From NCBI RefSeq assembly GCF_001187535.1, contig NZ_LFIO01000325.1, forward strand, positions 1 through 41,263: DNA of 41,263 bases. Reading direction: 5' to 3'. The DNA is from Rhizobium ecuadorense. GTDB lineage: Bacteria; Pseudomonadota; Alphaproteobacteria; Rhizobiales; Rhizobiaceae. Of this stretch, positions 7,967 to 17,498 are shown piece after piece (position 1 is the first letter of the stretch; each line of letters opens with the position of its first letter). Position numbers and translations under genes: made by a program. The notes below the pieces were generated by a model. The model was not told the origin of the DNA. It made no database searches and saw only the letters and a program-made list of their open reading frames with translations.

Positions 7967-8869
7967 GTGAGCAACCCTGCAAAATCCATTCGCATCGGCA
8001 CCATGGTCAGCGGCAACAAGGGCGATGCCGCCACGCGCATCGGCCAGATTGCCGACTTGGGCTTCGAAAGCTTCGAACCCTTCTTCTGGCAGACGACCAA
8101 GGGGCAGAACCTCGCCGAACTTGGCAAGCGCTGCCTCGATGCGATCGGCGACCGCGACATCACCATCTCGACGCTCGGCATGTTCGGCAATCCTCTGGAA
8201 GAGAGCGCCATCGACCTGGAGACGTTGCAGGGCTGGAAGGACTGCATCGACAATGCCCATCATTTCGGTGCGACCTGCGTCGCCGGCTTCACCGGCCGCA
8301 TCCGGGGCAAGCCGCTGACCGACAGCCTCAGCCGCTACAAGCAGATCTGGAGCGAACTCGCCAGGCGTGCCGCCGACAAGGGCATCAGGATCGCCTTCGA
8401 GAACTGCGCCATGGACGGCAACTGGGCAAGCGGCGACTGGAACATCGCCCATAATCCTGATGCCTGGGAGCTGATCTTCAACGAGACGCCGGATGATCAT
8501 ATCGGGCTGGAATGGGAACCGTGCCATCAGATGGTTTATCTGATCGACCCCATGCCGCAGATCCGCAAATGGGCGCACAAATTCTTCCACGTCCACGGCA
8601 AGGACGCGACCATCCGCTGGGAGGTCATCAAGGAACACGGCATCTTCGGCAAGGAGAAATTCGTCTTCATGCGCACGCCGGGCTTCGGCGACAGTAACTG
8701 GACCGACATCATTTCCGAGCTGCGACTTGCCGGCTGGTCCGGCTCGATCGACATCGAAGGCTGGCACGACCCGGTCTATCGCGACGAACTCGAAATGACC
8801 GGCCAGGTCTATGCGCTGAACCACCTCAAGCATGCCCGGGGCGGCGAATTCGTCGTCGATCCGGTCTGA
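7967..8869 (+). CDS. Sugar phosphate isomerase/epimerase family protein (TIM barrel)
   Basis: This is a 300-residue protein of the xylose-isomerase-like TIM-barrel family. Visible family features are IADLGFESFEPFFWQ near the N-terminus, RIAFENCAMDG with the metal-binding Glu, LEWEPCHQM, and FFHVHGKDA followed later by SIDIEGWHDP, which supply further likely metal ligands. It starts with GTG at 7967 and has AGGAAG just upstream. It sits 11 bp after the dehydrogenase gene. The pair dehydrogenase plus isomerase/epimerase is common in catabolism of inositols and unusual sugars. The reaction cannot be fixed from sequence. Confidence 0.85.
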   Translation: MSNPAKSIRIGTMVSGNKGDAATRIGQIADLGFESFEPFFWQTTKGQNLAELGKRCLDAIGDRDITISTLGMFGNPLEESAIDLETLQGWKDCIDNAHHFGATCVAGFTGRIRGKPLTDSLSRYKQIWSELARRAADKGIRIAFENCAMDGNWASGDWNIAHNPDAWELIFNETPDDHIGLEWEPCHQMVYLIDPMPQIRKWAHKFFHVHGKDATIRWEVIKEHGIFGKEKFVFMRTPGFGDSNWTDIISELRLAGWSGSIDIEGWHDPVYRDELEMTGQVYALNHLKHARGGEFVVDPV

Positions 8870-8879
8870 TGATATCGTT

Positions 8880-8902
8880 TCCGGCAAGGAGGAATTGCCG
8901 GA
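8880..8902 (+). promoter_or_regulatory. Intercistronic stem-loop before the binding-protein gene
   Basis: TCCGGCAA at 8880-8887 and TTGCCGGA at 8895-8902 form a perfect 8-bp stem around a 7-base loop. There is no T run. An mRNA processing or stability role, protecting the highly translated binding-protein message, is more likely than termination. Confidence 0.45.
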
Positions 8903-8930
8903 CACGGGATAACCACAAAGGAGGAGAACC

Positions 8931-10163
8931 ATGGCTATCCGCAAATATGCAATTCTCGGCGCTCTGGCGCTTGCAGGCGTTTCGCTCTTCGGCCTTTCGG
9001 CCAAGGCCGAGGACGTCACGCTGACGCTCTGGTCGCTGGATAAGGACACCCAGCCGGCGCCGAACCTCGTCAAGGAGTTCAACGCCCAGAACAACGGTAT
9101 CAAGATCGAATATCGGCTGATCCAGTTCGACGACGTCGTCACCGAGGCCATGCGCGCCTATGCCACCGGTCAGGCGCCCGATATCATCGCCGTCGACAAT
9201 CCGGAGCATGCGATGTTCTCGTCGCGCGGCGCCTTCCTCGACCTCACCGACATGATCGCCAAGTCGACCGTCATCAAGCCGGACAATTATTTCCCCGGGC
9301 CGTTGAAGTCGGTCGAATGGGAGGGCAAATATTTCGGCGTGCCGAAGGCGACGAACACCATCGCGCTCTACTATAACAAGGACATGTTCAAGGCCAAGGG
9401 CCTCGATCCGGCGAAGCCGCCGCAGACCTGGGACGAACTGGTCGAGGATGCGCGCAAGCTGACCGACCCCGCCAAAAACATCTACGGTCTCGCTTTCTCA
9501 GCCAAGGCCAATGAGGAGGGCACCTTCCAGTTCCTGCCCTGGGCGCAGATGGGCGGCGGCAGCTATGAGCATATCAATGCCGACGGCGCAGTGAAGGCGC
9601 TCGGGATCTGGAAGACGATCATGGACGAGAAGCTCGCTTCTCCCGATACGCTGACGCGCGGCCAGTGGGATTCCACAGGCACGTTCAACTCCGGCAATGC
9701 GGCCATGGCGATCTCCGGCCCCTGGGAACTCGACCGCATGACGCAGGAAGCGAAATTCGACTGGGGCGTCACCCTGCTTCCGGTTCCCAAGGAAGGGGCT
9801 GAGCGCTCGTCGGCCATGGGCGACTTCAACTGGGCGATCTTCGCCAGCAGCAAACATCCGGCCGAAGCCTTCAAGGCGCTCGAATATTTCGCCTCGCAGG
9901 ACGACAAGATGTTCAAGAATTTCGGCCAGCTTCCGGCCCGTTCCGACATCTCGATCCCCGAAAGCGGCCAGCCGCTGAAGGACGCCGCCCTCAAGGTCTT
10001 CCTCGAACAGCTGAAATACGCCAAGCCGCGCGGCCCGCATCCGCAATGGCCGAAGATCTCCAAGGCGATCCAGGACGCCATCCAGGCGGCGCTGACCGGC
10101 CAGATGAGCCCGAAGGACGCGCTCGACCAGGCCGCGGACAAGATCAAGGCGGTCTTAGGCTGA
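8931..10163 (+). CDS. CUT1 sugar ABC transporter, extracellular substrate-binding protein
   Basis: This is a 410-residue family-1 binding protein. A Sec signal peptide covers residues 1-26, with cleavage at AKA|ED. The mature protein begins [11 protein letters not shown] and has [21 protein letters not shown], the classic CUT1 (MalE/UgpB-like) segment that closes over the sugar. GGAGG precedes the start closely. Two permease genes follow after a 272-bp repeat-containing gap, then the ATPase. It presents the substrate to the permeases in the inner membrane. The substrate is presumably the compound handled by the two upstream enzymes. Confidence 0.9.
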   Translation: MAIRKYAILGALALAGVSLFGLSAKAEDVTLTLWSLDKDTQPAPNLVKEFNAQNNGIKIEYRLIQFDDVVTEAMRAYATGQAPDIIAVDNPEHAMFSSRGAFLDLTDMIAKSTVIKPDNYFPGPLKSVEWEGKYFGVPKATNTIALYYNKDMFKAKGLDPAKPPQTWDELVEDARKLTDPAKNIYGLAFSAKANEEGTFQFLPWAQMGGGSYEHINADGAVKALGIWKTIMDEKLASPDTLTRGQWDSTGTFNSGNAAMAISGPWELDRMTQEAKFDWGVTLLPVPKEGAERSSAMGDFNWAIFASSKHPAEAFKALEYFASQDDKMFKNFGQLPARSDISIPESGQPLKDAALKVFLEQLKYAKPRGPHPQWPKISKAIQDAIQAALTGQMSPKDALDQAADKIKAVLG

Positions 10164-10176
10164 TCATCGGCGGCTT

Positions 10177-10337
10177 CCCCCTTCTCCCCAGCGGGGAGAA
10201 GATGCCCGAAGGGCAGATGTGGGGGTGAGGAGCGAAAGCTACGAACGTTCTGAACGCAAGTGAAGAACAGCAAACGCCGAGCCTGCCGCCCCCTCATCCG
10301 GCTGCCGCCACCTTCTCCCCAGCGGGGAGAAGGGGAC
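10177..10337. repeat. RIME-like rhizobial intergenic repeat
   Basis: Two near-identical hairpins, CTTCTCCCC-AGC-GGGGAGAAG at 10181-10201 and its 10-bp-stem version at 10311-10333, lie at either end of the element. Inner segments GTGGGGGTGAGG and CCCCCTCATCC are roughly complementary. This matches the known Rhizobium-specific intergenic mosaic element pattern. It fills most of the 272-bp gap between the binding-protein and first permease genes, and it may terminate part of the transcription or protect the upstream message. Confidence 0.8.
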
Positions 10338-10435
10338 TACCCACCGATGGCGAAGGCCATCAACCATTTCCTCCCGGCAGGGGCCGTCTTCCGCGTCACG
10401 CGCTAGGCGGCCCCGATCGGAGCATCGGAGGACGC

Positions 10436-11338
10436 ATGAAGAGGATCCTGATGAGCGTCAGGGACGGCCGCGGTTTCGACATCGTGCTCGTCGCTTTCCC
10501 GCTCGGCTTTCTGTTCCTGATGGCGGGGCTGCCGCTCATCTACAACGTGGTGATGAGTTTCCAGGAGGTCGACATGTTCAGCCTCGGAACCTTCTCACGC
10601 CCCTTCGTCGGCTTCAAGAATTACACCGACCTTTTCGCGCAGCCGGAAACGCTGCCGATCCTCTACAATACCATCATCTTCGTCACCGGCTCCATCGCCG
10701 GCCAGTTCCTGATCGGCTTCGGCCTGGCGCTGTTCTTCTGGGTCAATTTTCCCGGCGCCTCATGGATGCGCGGCCTGTTCCTCGTCTCCTGGGTGATGCC
10801 TGGCCTCGTCGTCGGCGCCATCTGGAACTGGATTCTCTCGGGCGATTTCGGCGTGCTGAATTTCATCCTCAGGGAAGGCGGCATCATCTCCGGCAACATC
10901 TTCTGGCGCTCGGACCCGCATTATTCGCTCTATGCCGTCATCATCGCCAATATCTGGCTCGGCACCTCGTTCAACATGATCCTGCTGTCCGTCGGCCTTG
11001 CCGGCATTCCCGCCGATCTCTACGAAGCCGCCGAACTCGACGGCGCCAATGTCTGGCAGCGTTTCTGGACGATCACGCTGCCGATGATGCGCTCGACGAT
11101 CGGCGCCATCATCGCGCTCGGCCTGATCTTCACCCTGCAGCAGTTCGATCTCTTCGCCGCGATCACCTCGGGCGGGCCGAACAATTCGTCCAACGTCACC
11201 CAATATTGGGCCTGGGACCTGTCCTTCCGGCAATATGATTTCGCCAAGGGCGCGACGATCTCCGTCATCATGATCGTCTTCGTGATGTTCGCCTCCGTCG
11301 TCTATGTCCGCTCCACACGTCACGAGGTGCGCGGATGA
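10436..11338 (+). CDS. CUT1 sugar ABC transporter permease (MalF-like)
   Basis: This is a 300-residue inner-membrane protein with about six hydrophobic segments. The first, LVAFPLGFLFLMAGLPLIY, is near residues 18-36. The cytoplasmic EAA loop EAAELDGANVWQRFW, which docks on the ATPase, is near residue 200. It starts with ATG after GGAGGACGC. It overlaps the next permease gene by 4 bp (ATGA), so translation is coupled. It forms the translocation channel with the second permease. Confidence 0.92.
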   Translation: MKRILMSVRDGRGFDIVLVAFPLGFLFLMAGLPLIYNVVMSFQEVDMFSLGTFSRPFVGFKNYTDLFAQPETLPILYNTIIFVTGSIAGQFLIGFGLALFFWVNFPGASWMRGLFLVSWVMPGLVVGAIWNWILSGDFGVLNFILREGGIISGNIFWRSDPHYSLYAVIIANIWLGTSFNMILLSVGLAGIPADLYEAAELDGANVWQRFWTITLPMMRSTIGAIIALGLIFTLQQFDLFAAITSGGPNNSSNVTQYWAWDLSFRQYDFAKGATISVIMIVFVMFASVVYVRSTRHEVRG

Positions 11339-12158
11339 CGACGACCAATCGCGACCGGCTGATGCTGGCGATATCGATCGTCATGGCGGCGATCTATCTC
11401 TTCCCGCTCTATTGGATGTACATCACCGCACTGAAAAGCGGCTCGGAGATGTTCGCGACGCCACCGAGCTTCTGGCCGGCAGCACCCCAATGGGGCACCT
11501 ACACCTATGTCTGGGAAAGCCGCGACATGGGCCGCTACCTCTGGAATTCGCTGGTCATCGCTCTCGGTTCCATGGCGCTGATCACCGTGCTCGGCGTCGG
11601 CTGCGCCTATGTGCTGGCCCGATACCGCAACGTCTGGGTGGACATCGGCCTGTTCCTGATCCTGATGCTGCAGGTCCTGCCGGCCTCGCTGATGATCACG
11701 CCGATCTTTGTCGGCTTCTCGCAGATCGGGATGCTCTCCACGCCGCGGCTTGCCGTCATCATCGCGGTCGCGGCCAAAAGCATGCCCTTCTTCGTCATCC
11801 TGGTGCGCGCCACCTTCATGAGCGTTCCCCAGGAACTGGAGGAGGCGGCGCTTGTCGATGGCAATTCGCGCGTCGGCGCCTTCTTCAACATCGTGCTGCC
11901 GCTCGCCCGCAACGGTATCCTCGTGAGCGCCATCCTGATCTTCATGCAGGCCTTCGGCGAATTCGTCTATTCGAAGTCGATGATCCAGGCGGTCGACCTT
12001 CAGCCGGCAAGCGTCGGCCTCAACTCCTTCATGGGGCCGAACACCAACGAGTGGAACAACATCATGGCCTACGCCACGATGTATGTGACGCCGATCCTCG
12101 CCATCTTCGTTCTCTTGCAGCGCCGCATCGTATCCGGCCTCACCTCTGGAGCCCTCAA

Positions 12159-12162
<4 letters not shown>
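11335..12162 (+). CDS. CUT1 sugar ABC transporter permease (MalG-like)
   Basis: This 275-residue permease has the short N-terminus and roughly six membrane segments usual for the MalG type. Examples are LMLAISIVMAAIYLFPLYW at the start and ILMLQVLPASLMITPIF in the middle. The EAA loop is EEAALVDGNSRVGAFF. It overlaps both neighbours by 4 bp, the tight coupling expected for subunits made in fixed ratio. Confidence 0.92.
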
Positions 12163-13229
<1,067 letters not shown>

Positions 13230-13339
13230 CATCGACAGCGCCGGGGCGCTGATGGCTTCATAAAACCATCATCCGCCTCTGCGAAGGGATTGCTCCCGCA
13301 CGCGTCATTCCGTTCATCTGCAGCATCCGGATTTTCTTC

Positions 13340-14173
13340 ATGGCATCCTCCCCGATTTCAGCGCGCCTTTCCCCGGCCGCGTCATCCCGCCTCCTCGTGC
13401 TTGCCGAAACGGTCGTGAAGGCCGGCGAAACCGCCCGCGTCTCGCTGCGGCGGCGAACCTCTCGGGAAATGCTTGCCAAGGCGCCGCGCGACTACCAGAC
13501 CGAGATCGATGTCGCGGTCGAGCGGATCATCGTCGACGAGATGGTGAAGGCCTTCCCGGATTACGCCATCCAGGGCGAGGAAGCCGTCGGCAATCGCACG
13601 GCCGGGCCGGAAACGCCGATCATCTACATCGATCCGATCGACGGCACCACCAACTACGCCTGGGGCCTCCCGCATTTCGGCATGACGATCGCAATTGCCG
13701 AAGGCGGCAGGCTGGTCGCCGGCGTCGTTTACGACGCCATGCAGGACGAGCTGTTCAGCGCCGAGCGCGGCGGCGGCGCGTATCTCGACGGCCAGCGCAT
13801 CCGTTGCTCCGATGTCGGCGACATCGAGAACGTCCTCATCGGCGCCGGCCTGCCGATCCCCGGCCAAGTGCAGGCGGTGGCAGAAGAGACCTATTTCGAC
13901 GCGATCAAACGGCTGATGGCCAACACGGCAGGCGTGCGCCGCCTCGGCTCGGCGGCGCTGTCGATCGCTTATGTCGCCTGCGGCCGGTTGGATGGATTCT
14001 TCGAGGACGGTCTTTCGATCCATGATTTCGGCGCCTCGGCGCTGATGGTCGAGGAGGCGGGCGGCATCGTCACCCGTTTTTCCGGCGCCGCCGTCGACGG
14101 GAAGGGCGATATCCTTGCCGCCAGCAAGGTGCTGCACCCCTGGCTCAAAGAAGGCTTCCGTATCAAAGCCTGA
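13340..14173 (+). CDS. Inositol monophosphatase family protein
   Basis: This is a 277-residue phosphatase of the IMPase/histidinol-phosphatase/CysQ superfamily. Metal-binding motifs are GEE at residues 79-81 and DPIDGTTN at 98-105. The usual C-terminal WDxAAG motif reads HDFGAS, keeping the Asp but losing Trp and Gly, which may change substrate fit. It lies 110 bp after the ATPase gene in the same direction and may be the last gene of the LacI-controlled operon, removing phosphate from an inositol- or sugar-phosphate. No strong Shine-Dalgarno site precedes the ATG, so the start could be off by some residues. Confidence 0.85.
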   Translation: MASSPISARLSPAASSRLLVLAETVVKAGETARVSLRRRTSREMLAKAPRDYQTEIDVAVERIIVDEMVKAFPDYAIQGEEAVGNRTAGPETPIIYIDPIDGTTNYAWGLPHFGMTIAIAEGGRLVAGVVYDAMQDELFSAERGGGAYLDGQRIRCSDVGDIENVLIGAGLPIPGQVQAVAEETYFDAIKRLMANTAGVRRLGSAALSIAYVACGRLDGFFEDGLSIHDFGASALMVEEAGGIVTRFSGAAVDGKGDILAASKVLHPWLKEGFRIKA

Positions 14174-14180
14174 TTGACCT

Positions 14181-14340
14181 GGGGATCTGTGGGCATTTCC
14201 GCTGCGGTAAATTGACTTGTTTGTATTGAAGTGGTTGGCACGGATTGGCCTGAATCGTTCGAGGGGGCGGTCAATTTCGTTCCAGAGGTAGTCGCCGATG
14301 AGCGCGATATAAACCAATGGCAGCGGTGCGACCTGGGACA
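14181..14340 (-). repeat. Diverged intergenic repeat, copy A (inverted relative to copy B)
   Basis: Read on the minus strand this element aligns with 17362-17498 on the plus strand. Shared blocks include CAGGTCGCACCGCT, ATATCGCGC, CCAATCCG or CCGATCCG, CAATACAAACAA or CAATCCAAACAA, and AAATGCCCAC. Copy A has about 33 bases missing from copy B. It fills most of the gap after the phosphatase gene. No protein is supported. Confidence 0.75.
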
Positions 14341-14452
14341 CAAGCCCGCCGCCCTGCCTCCTCTGCGTTCCGGCCGCAAGCGGTGCGGGGTCGATCGCGT
14401 CACGGCCAACGCCGCGCCATCGAGACGGAGCGTCTCCCCCGGTTAATCCTTG

Positions 14453-15316
14453 TCAGTTCGCCGGATTGCGCGCGGTGACGATCCAGGCCGCGCCGTCGAG
14501 CATCACAGATCGCTCGCCGGGGCGGTCCGCGAAGACGGCACGAACCGCGGCCGAGGCGCGGGCGCGGATGTCTTCGGGCTGATCAGCGAGAGCGCGCGCC
14601 AGCGGGCCGACTTCGAGTGTCATCTTCACCGCGTCGTCGATCGCCGCGTCCCGCGTCCCGCCCTCGCCGAACGGGATGGAAGCATCGAAGGGCGCGATAG
14701 CGATATCGGCGAATCCGGCCGCCGTCAGAATACGCGCCACCCGCCCCCGGTCGCCGAACGAGAACGGGCCGGGCGCTTCGGGATCGGGCGGCGCCGTCGG
14801 GGGGACGATGCCCTTGATCGCGCCCATCGGCAAGCGCACCCAATCGTTCTCGGCCATGCCGCGCCAGCAGACGAAAGCGATCCGCCCGCCCGGCTTGAGC
14901 GCACGGCGCATATGGGCGAACGCCCCTGTCGGATCGTCAAAGAACATTACGCCGAAGCGCGAGAACAGGATGTCGAACGCGCCCTCAGGCAACTCGGTGC
15001 TGCTGGCGTCGGCCACCTGGAACCGGGCCGGCGTATCCTGCGGCGCTAACACGCGCGCTCTGTCGATCAGCGGTTCAGATATGTCCACGCCCAGCACTTG
15101 GCCCCCCGCGCCGACGCGGGCGGCCAAATCCAGGCTAGACGCCCCCGCGCCGCAGCCGATGTCCAGCACGCGCTCACCCGTGGCGGGCGCGGCGGCTTCG
15201 ATCGCGGCCTGGCCGAACACCGCCATCATGGCATCGAGCCGGGCCTGGTAAGCGACCCAGCGCTCCCCGCCTGGGCCATTCCAGTCGGCTACCTGATAAA
15301 CATTTTTCTCTGCCAT
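14453..15316 (-). CDS. Class I SAM-dependent methyltransferase
   Basis: This is a 287-residue Rossmann-fold methyltransferase. Motif I is VLDIGCGAGASSLDLA, the acidic ribose-binding end is VLGVDIS, and motif post-I is FQVADAS. Later blocks FDILFSRFGVMFFDDP and LKPGGRIAFVCWRG are typical of UbiE/SmtA-like enzymes. The start is set at MAEKNVYQ. The frame is open further upstream into the TetR gene but is not family-like there. It lies 37 bp downstream of the TetR gene in the same direction, so it is probably co-transcribed. The methyl acceptor (a thiol, lipid or small molecule) is not evident. Confidence 0.85.
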   Translation of the reverse strand: MAEKNVYQVADWNGPGGERWVAYQARLDAMMAVFGQAAIEAAAPATGERVLDIGCGAGASSLDLAARVGAGGQVLGVDISEPLIDRARVLAPQDTPARFQVADASSTELPEGAFDILFSRFGVMFFDDPTGAFAHMRRALKPGGRIAFVCWRGMAENDWVRLPMGAIKGIVPPTAPPDPEAPGPFSFGDRGRVARILTAAGFADIAIAPFDASIPFGEGGTRDAAIDDAVKMTLEVGPLARALADQPEDIRARASAAVRAVFADRPGERSVMLDGAAWIVTARNPAN

Positions 15317-15353
15317 GATGCCATAACCTTGTTCTGATCCGTTCTTGACTAGG

Positions 15354-16007
15354 CTATCCGCCCGCGTGGTCGCTGCCACCGTGCGCGGCGATGAACATGG
15401 CGACGGCCGACCGGCAATAGGATTCGATTTCGTTGTCGTCCTCTGCCCTTGCCTGATCGAAGCGCGCAATAATCAGGAGATCGGATCCTTTGAAAAGCGC
15501 GCCAAATAAGCGGGCGGACTGGAGAGGATCGGGCACGTTCAGAACCGCCTTCGCGTGCAACTGACGCAACAGGGCCTCGATTTGGGCGATGACATGGGCG
15601 GGGCCGGCTTCGTAATAGAGCTTGCTCAACGACTTTTGATTCGTCTTGTCGGCCATGACCATGGCTTCGACACTGCGGACGTCCGGGCTCAACAGCGTGC
15701 GAAGCAAGGATGATCCCACCGCCATGAGCTGCTCTTCGGCCGAACCGTCGACGCCTTCAAAAAGGGCCTGTGGTGCAAACTGATGGCAGCGGTCCGCGAT
15801 GGCCGCGCTGAACAGCGCCTCTTTGTTCTCGAAGTGCCGATAGATGCTGAGCTTGGATATCTTCGCACGCTGGGTGACCTTGTCCAATGTCGTCGCTTGA
15901 AAACCCAATTCCACAAAGAGTTCGTATGCTGCGTCGACTATCGTTTGGCCAAGCGCCTCGTTGGCTGGCCGGCCGCGCCGACCTCGACTATTTTCGGTCA
16001 CGACCAT
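15354..16007 (-). CDS. TetR family transcriptional regulator
   Basis: This is a 217-residue repressor. The N-terminal helix-turn-helix spans about residues 20-65, with FQATTLDKVTQRAKISKLS and YRHFENKEALF, both diagnostic of TetR/AcrR. The C-terminal ligand domain resembles the AcrR/AefR-type all-helical fold. AAGGA lies about 5 bases upstream of the ATG. It is divergent from the flavoprotein gene. The promoter between them contains an inverted repeat overlapping the -10 region, a likely binding site. TetR proteins of this sort usually sense a small toxic or signalling molecule; the ligand here is unknown. Confidence 0.92.
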   Translation of the reverse strand: MVVTENSRGRRGRPANEALGQTIVDAAYELFVELGFQATTLDKVTQRAKISKLSIYRHFENKEALFSAAIADRCHQFAPQALFEGVDGSAEEQLMAVGSSLLRTLLSPDVRSVEAMVMADKTNQKSLSKLYYEAGPAHVIAQIEALLRQLHAKAVLNVPDPLQSARLFGALFKGSDLLIIARFDQARAEDDNEIESYCRSAVAMFIAAHGGSDHAGG

Positions 16008-16015
16008 TAGGATCC

Positions 16016-16047
16016 TTGACAGTATCGTTATTCATGCTTTACGATAC
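16016..16047 (+). promoter_or_regulatory. Promoter with overlapping TetR operator
   Basis: A consensus -35 TTGACA lies at 16016-16021 and a -10-like TACGAT at 16040-16045, 18 bases apart. The inverted repeat GTATCGT (16022-16028) / ACGATAC (16041-16047) fills the spacer and overlaps the -10. Its half GTATC recurs just downstream at about 16054. Binding of the adjacent TetR protein here would block the rightward flavoprotein and sit close to the tetR start. Confidence 0.7.
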
Positions 16048-16087
16048 CATGCAGTATCAAAACTATGCAAGTCAAAGAGTGGATTTT

Positions 16088-16297
16088 ATGCTGTCCTCCA
16101 AATCAAGTTTCTCCTGGCCGCCCAGCGATATCGAATGCGGCATTGTGCCGACGGCCAAAACAGTGATGGGCGACTTTCTCGCCGATGCCGAAGCCCTGCG
16201 CGCTGGCCGTCTCGGGCGCGAGTCGCTGGACGATATTGCGCGCCAACCCCAGCTCAACCCCCTCCATCCGCAATACGGAGCTTATCACCATGGATGA
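16088..16297 (+). CDS. Possible small protein, 69 residues, unknown
   Basis: A 69-residue frame starts MLSSKSSFSWPP at 16088, downstream of the TetR-controlled promoter, and ends 8 bases into the flavoprotein gene. It would be translated from the leader of that message and coupled to it. I do not recognise it. The middle part (VMGDFLADAEALRAGRLGRE) looks helical and charged. Its Shine-Dalgarno site is weak. It may be a real small protein, a remnant, or chance. Confidence 0.3.
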   Translation: MLSSKSSFSWPPSDIECGIVPTAKTVMGDFLADAEALRAGRLGRESLDDIARQPQLNPLHPQYGAYHHG

Positions 16298-17183
16298 CGT
16301 CATCATCATCGGCGGCAGCTTTGCCGGTCTCGCCGCCGCCCTGCAGCTCGGCCGTGCCCGCCGCAAGGTCACCGTTCTCGATACCGGCCTGCCACGCAAT
16401 CGCTTCGCCGGCCACTCGCATGGTCTGCTCGGCCACGATCACAAGCCACCACTGGACATCCTGGCCGAGGCGCGGCAGCAACTGACGCGTTATCCCACGG
16501 TCAAGCTGGTCAATGCCCGAGCCGACAGCATCTCCGGCGCCATCGATGATTTCTCCGTTCTCACTGGCGATGGCGAAAGTCTTGGGGCGCGCCGCCTGAT
16601 CCTGAGCTATGGCGTCGCCGATCAGATGCCTGATGTTCCCGGCTTTGCCGAAAGCTGGGGCACATCCATCGTGCCCTGCCCCTATTGCGATGGCTTTGAG
16701 GTCGCCGACCAGCATTGGGGCCTCGTCTGGTCCGGCCCGCCGTCGCACAATTATGTCAGGCTGTACCACGACTGGACCGACACGTTGACGGTCTTCGCCG
16801 ATGGTCACGACATTGCACCCGATATCCGCGCCGATCTGGCGCGCCGCAACATCCCTGTCGTCGATGGCCGGATCGCCGAAATCGCCCATCACCGGGGCCA
16901 TATCACCACCGTTAATCTCGAGAGCGGCCGCAATGCCGGGGTCGATATCCTGTTCGCGCATCCGCGCAACAAGCCGTCCGCAAGCCTGCATGACTCACTG
17001 GGCCTCGCCACGGTCAATACGCCCTTCGGCATCGCCCTCAAGGTCGACGAGCGCCGCGAAACCAGCATGCCGGGCATCTACGCCGCCGGCGATCTCGCAA
17101 ACCCAGCCATGAACTCGGTCACCACGGCAATATCGCAGGGCGCGACGGCAGGTATCTCCGCCCAGCAGTCGATGCTGGCTTGA
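16290..17183 (+). CDS. Thioredoxin-reductase-like FAD-dependent oxidoreductase (CPYC motif)
   Basis: This is a 297-residue flavoprotein. An N-terminal FAD-binding motif, IIIGGSFAGLAAALQL, is followed by the redox-active pair C130-P-Y-C133 in VPCPYCDGFE and the C-terminal FAD motif MPGIYAAGDLANPAMN. The site where thioredoxin reductases carry the NADPH motif GGGxSA reads LVWSGPPSHNYVR, so NADPH binding may be weak or absent. This recalls dithiol oxidases such as GliT and HlmI. GGAG lies 9 bases before the ATG at 16290. It is controlled from the TetR-flanking promoter and is divergent from a methyltransferase gene. The substrate is unknown. Confidence 0.85.
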   Translation: MDDVIIIGGSFAGLAAALQLGRARRKVTVLDTGLPRNRFAGHSHGLLGHDHKPPLDILAEARQQLTRYPTVKLVNARADSISGAIDDFSVLTGDGESLGARRLILSYGVADQMPDVPGFAESWGTSIVPCPYCDGFEVADQHWGLVWSGPPSHNYVRLYHDWTDTLTVFADGHDIAPDIRADLARRNIPVVDGRIAEIAHHRGHITTVNLESGRNAGVDILFAHPRNKPSASLHDSLGLATVNTPFGIALKVDERRETSMPGIYAAGDLANPAMNSVTTAISQGATAGISAQQSMLA

Positions 17184-17258
17184 GAGCGTAGTTTGCTTTC
17201 TCCGGTTGCCGCGGGCAATCATGTTCAGAATCCGGTCGATCCGCAGCAGGCCCATCCT

Positions 17259-17281
17259 TTCGCCGCCGCCTGGGCGGCGAA
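17259..17281 (+). terminator. GC-rich hairpin after the flavoprotein gene
   Basis: TTCGCCGCC (17259-17267) pairs perfectly with GGCGGCGAA (17273-17281) across a five-base loop. There is no T run, so it is at most a weak terminator or message-end structure. Confidence 0.35.
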
Positions 17282-17361
17282 GCCAGCCTTGAATACGATG
17301 CGAAATACGGCAAACGGCCGGGAGTCCGAGACCAGGGTATCGTTATTGCGGACGAGTTGCT

Positions 17362-17498
17362 TTCTCAGGTCGCACCGCTTCCCTGGGCCCATATCGCGCC
17401 CACCGGCGATTATCTCAGGCCGATCCGCGCGAACCGCTTCAATCCAAACAACTTCAATTCCCTTAGCGGCATTATTGTAGAAATGCCCACGGAGCCCC
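17362..17498 (+). repeat. Diverged intergenic repeat, copy B
   Basis: This is the counterpart of 14181-14340 in opposite orientation. It shares several 8-14 base blocks in the same order, lacks about 33 bases present in copy A and has an 11-base insertion near its right end. The two copies bracket the methyltransferase-TetR-flavoprotein group. Confidence 0.75.

Noticed and set aside
11304..12158. A long frame joining permease DNA to the ATPase gene as one 641-residue protein
   Set aside because: The upstream part is an out-of-frame reading of the permease gene, and the ATPase has its own ATG in an ATGA overlap at 12159.
14235..14255. A sigma-54-like TGGCACG sequence
   Set aside because: The -12 TTGC element is missing at the right spacing, and the site lies inside the repeat element and is not kept in copy B.
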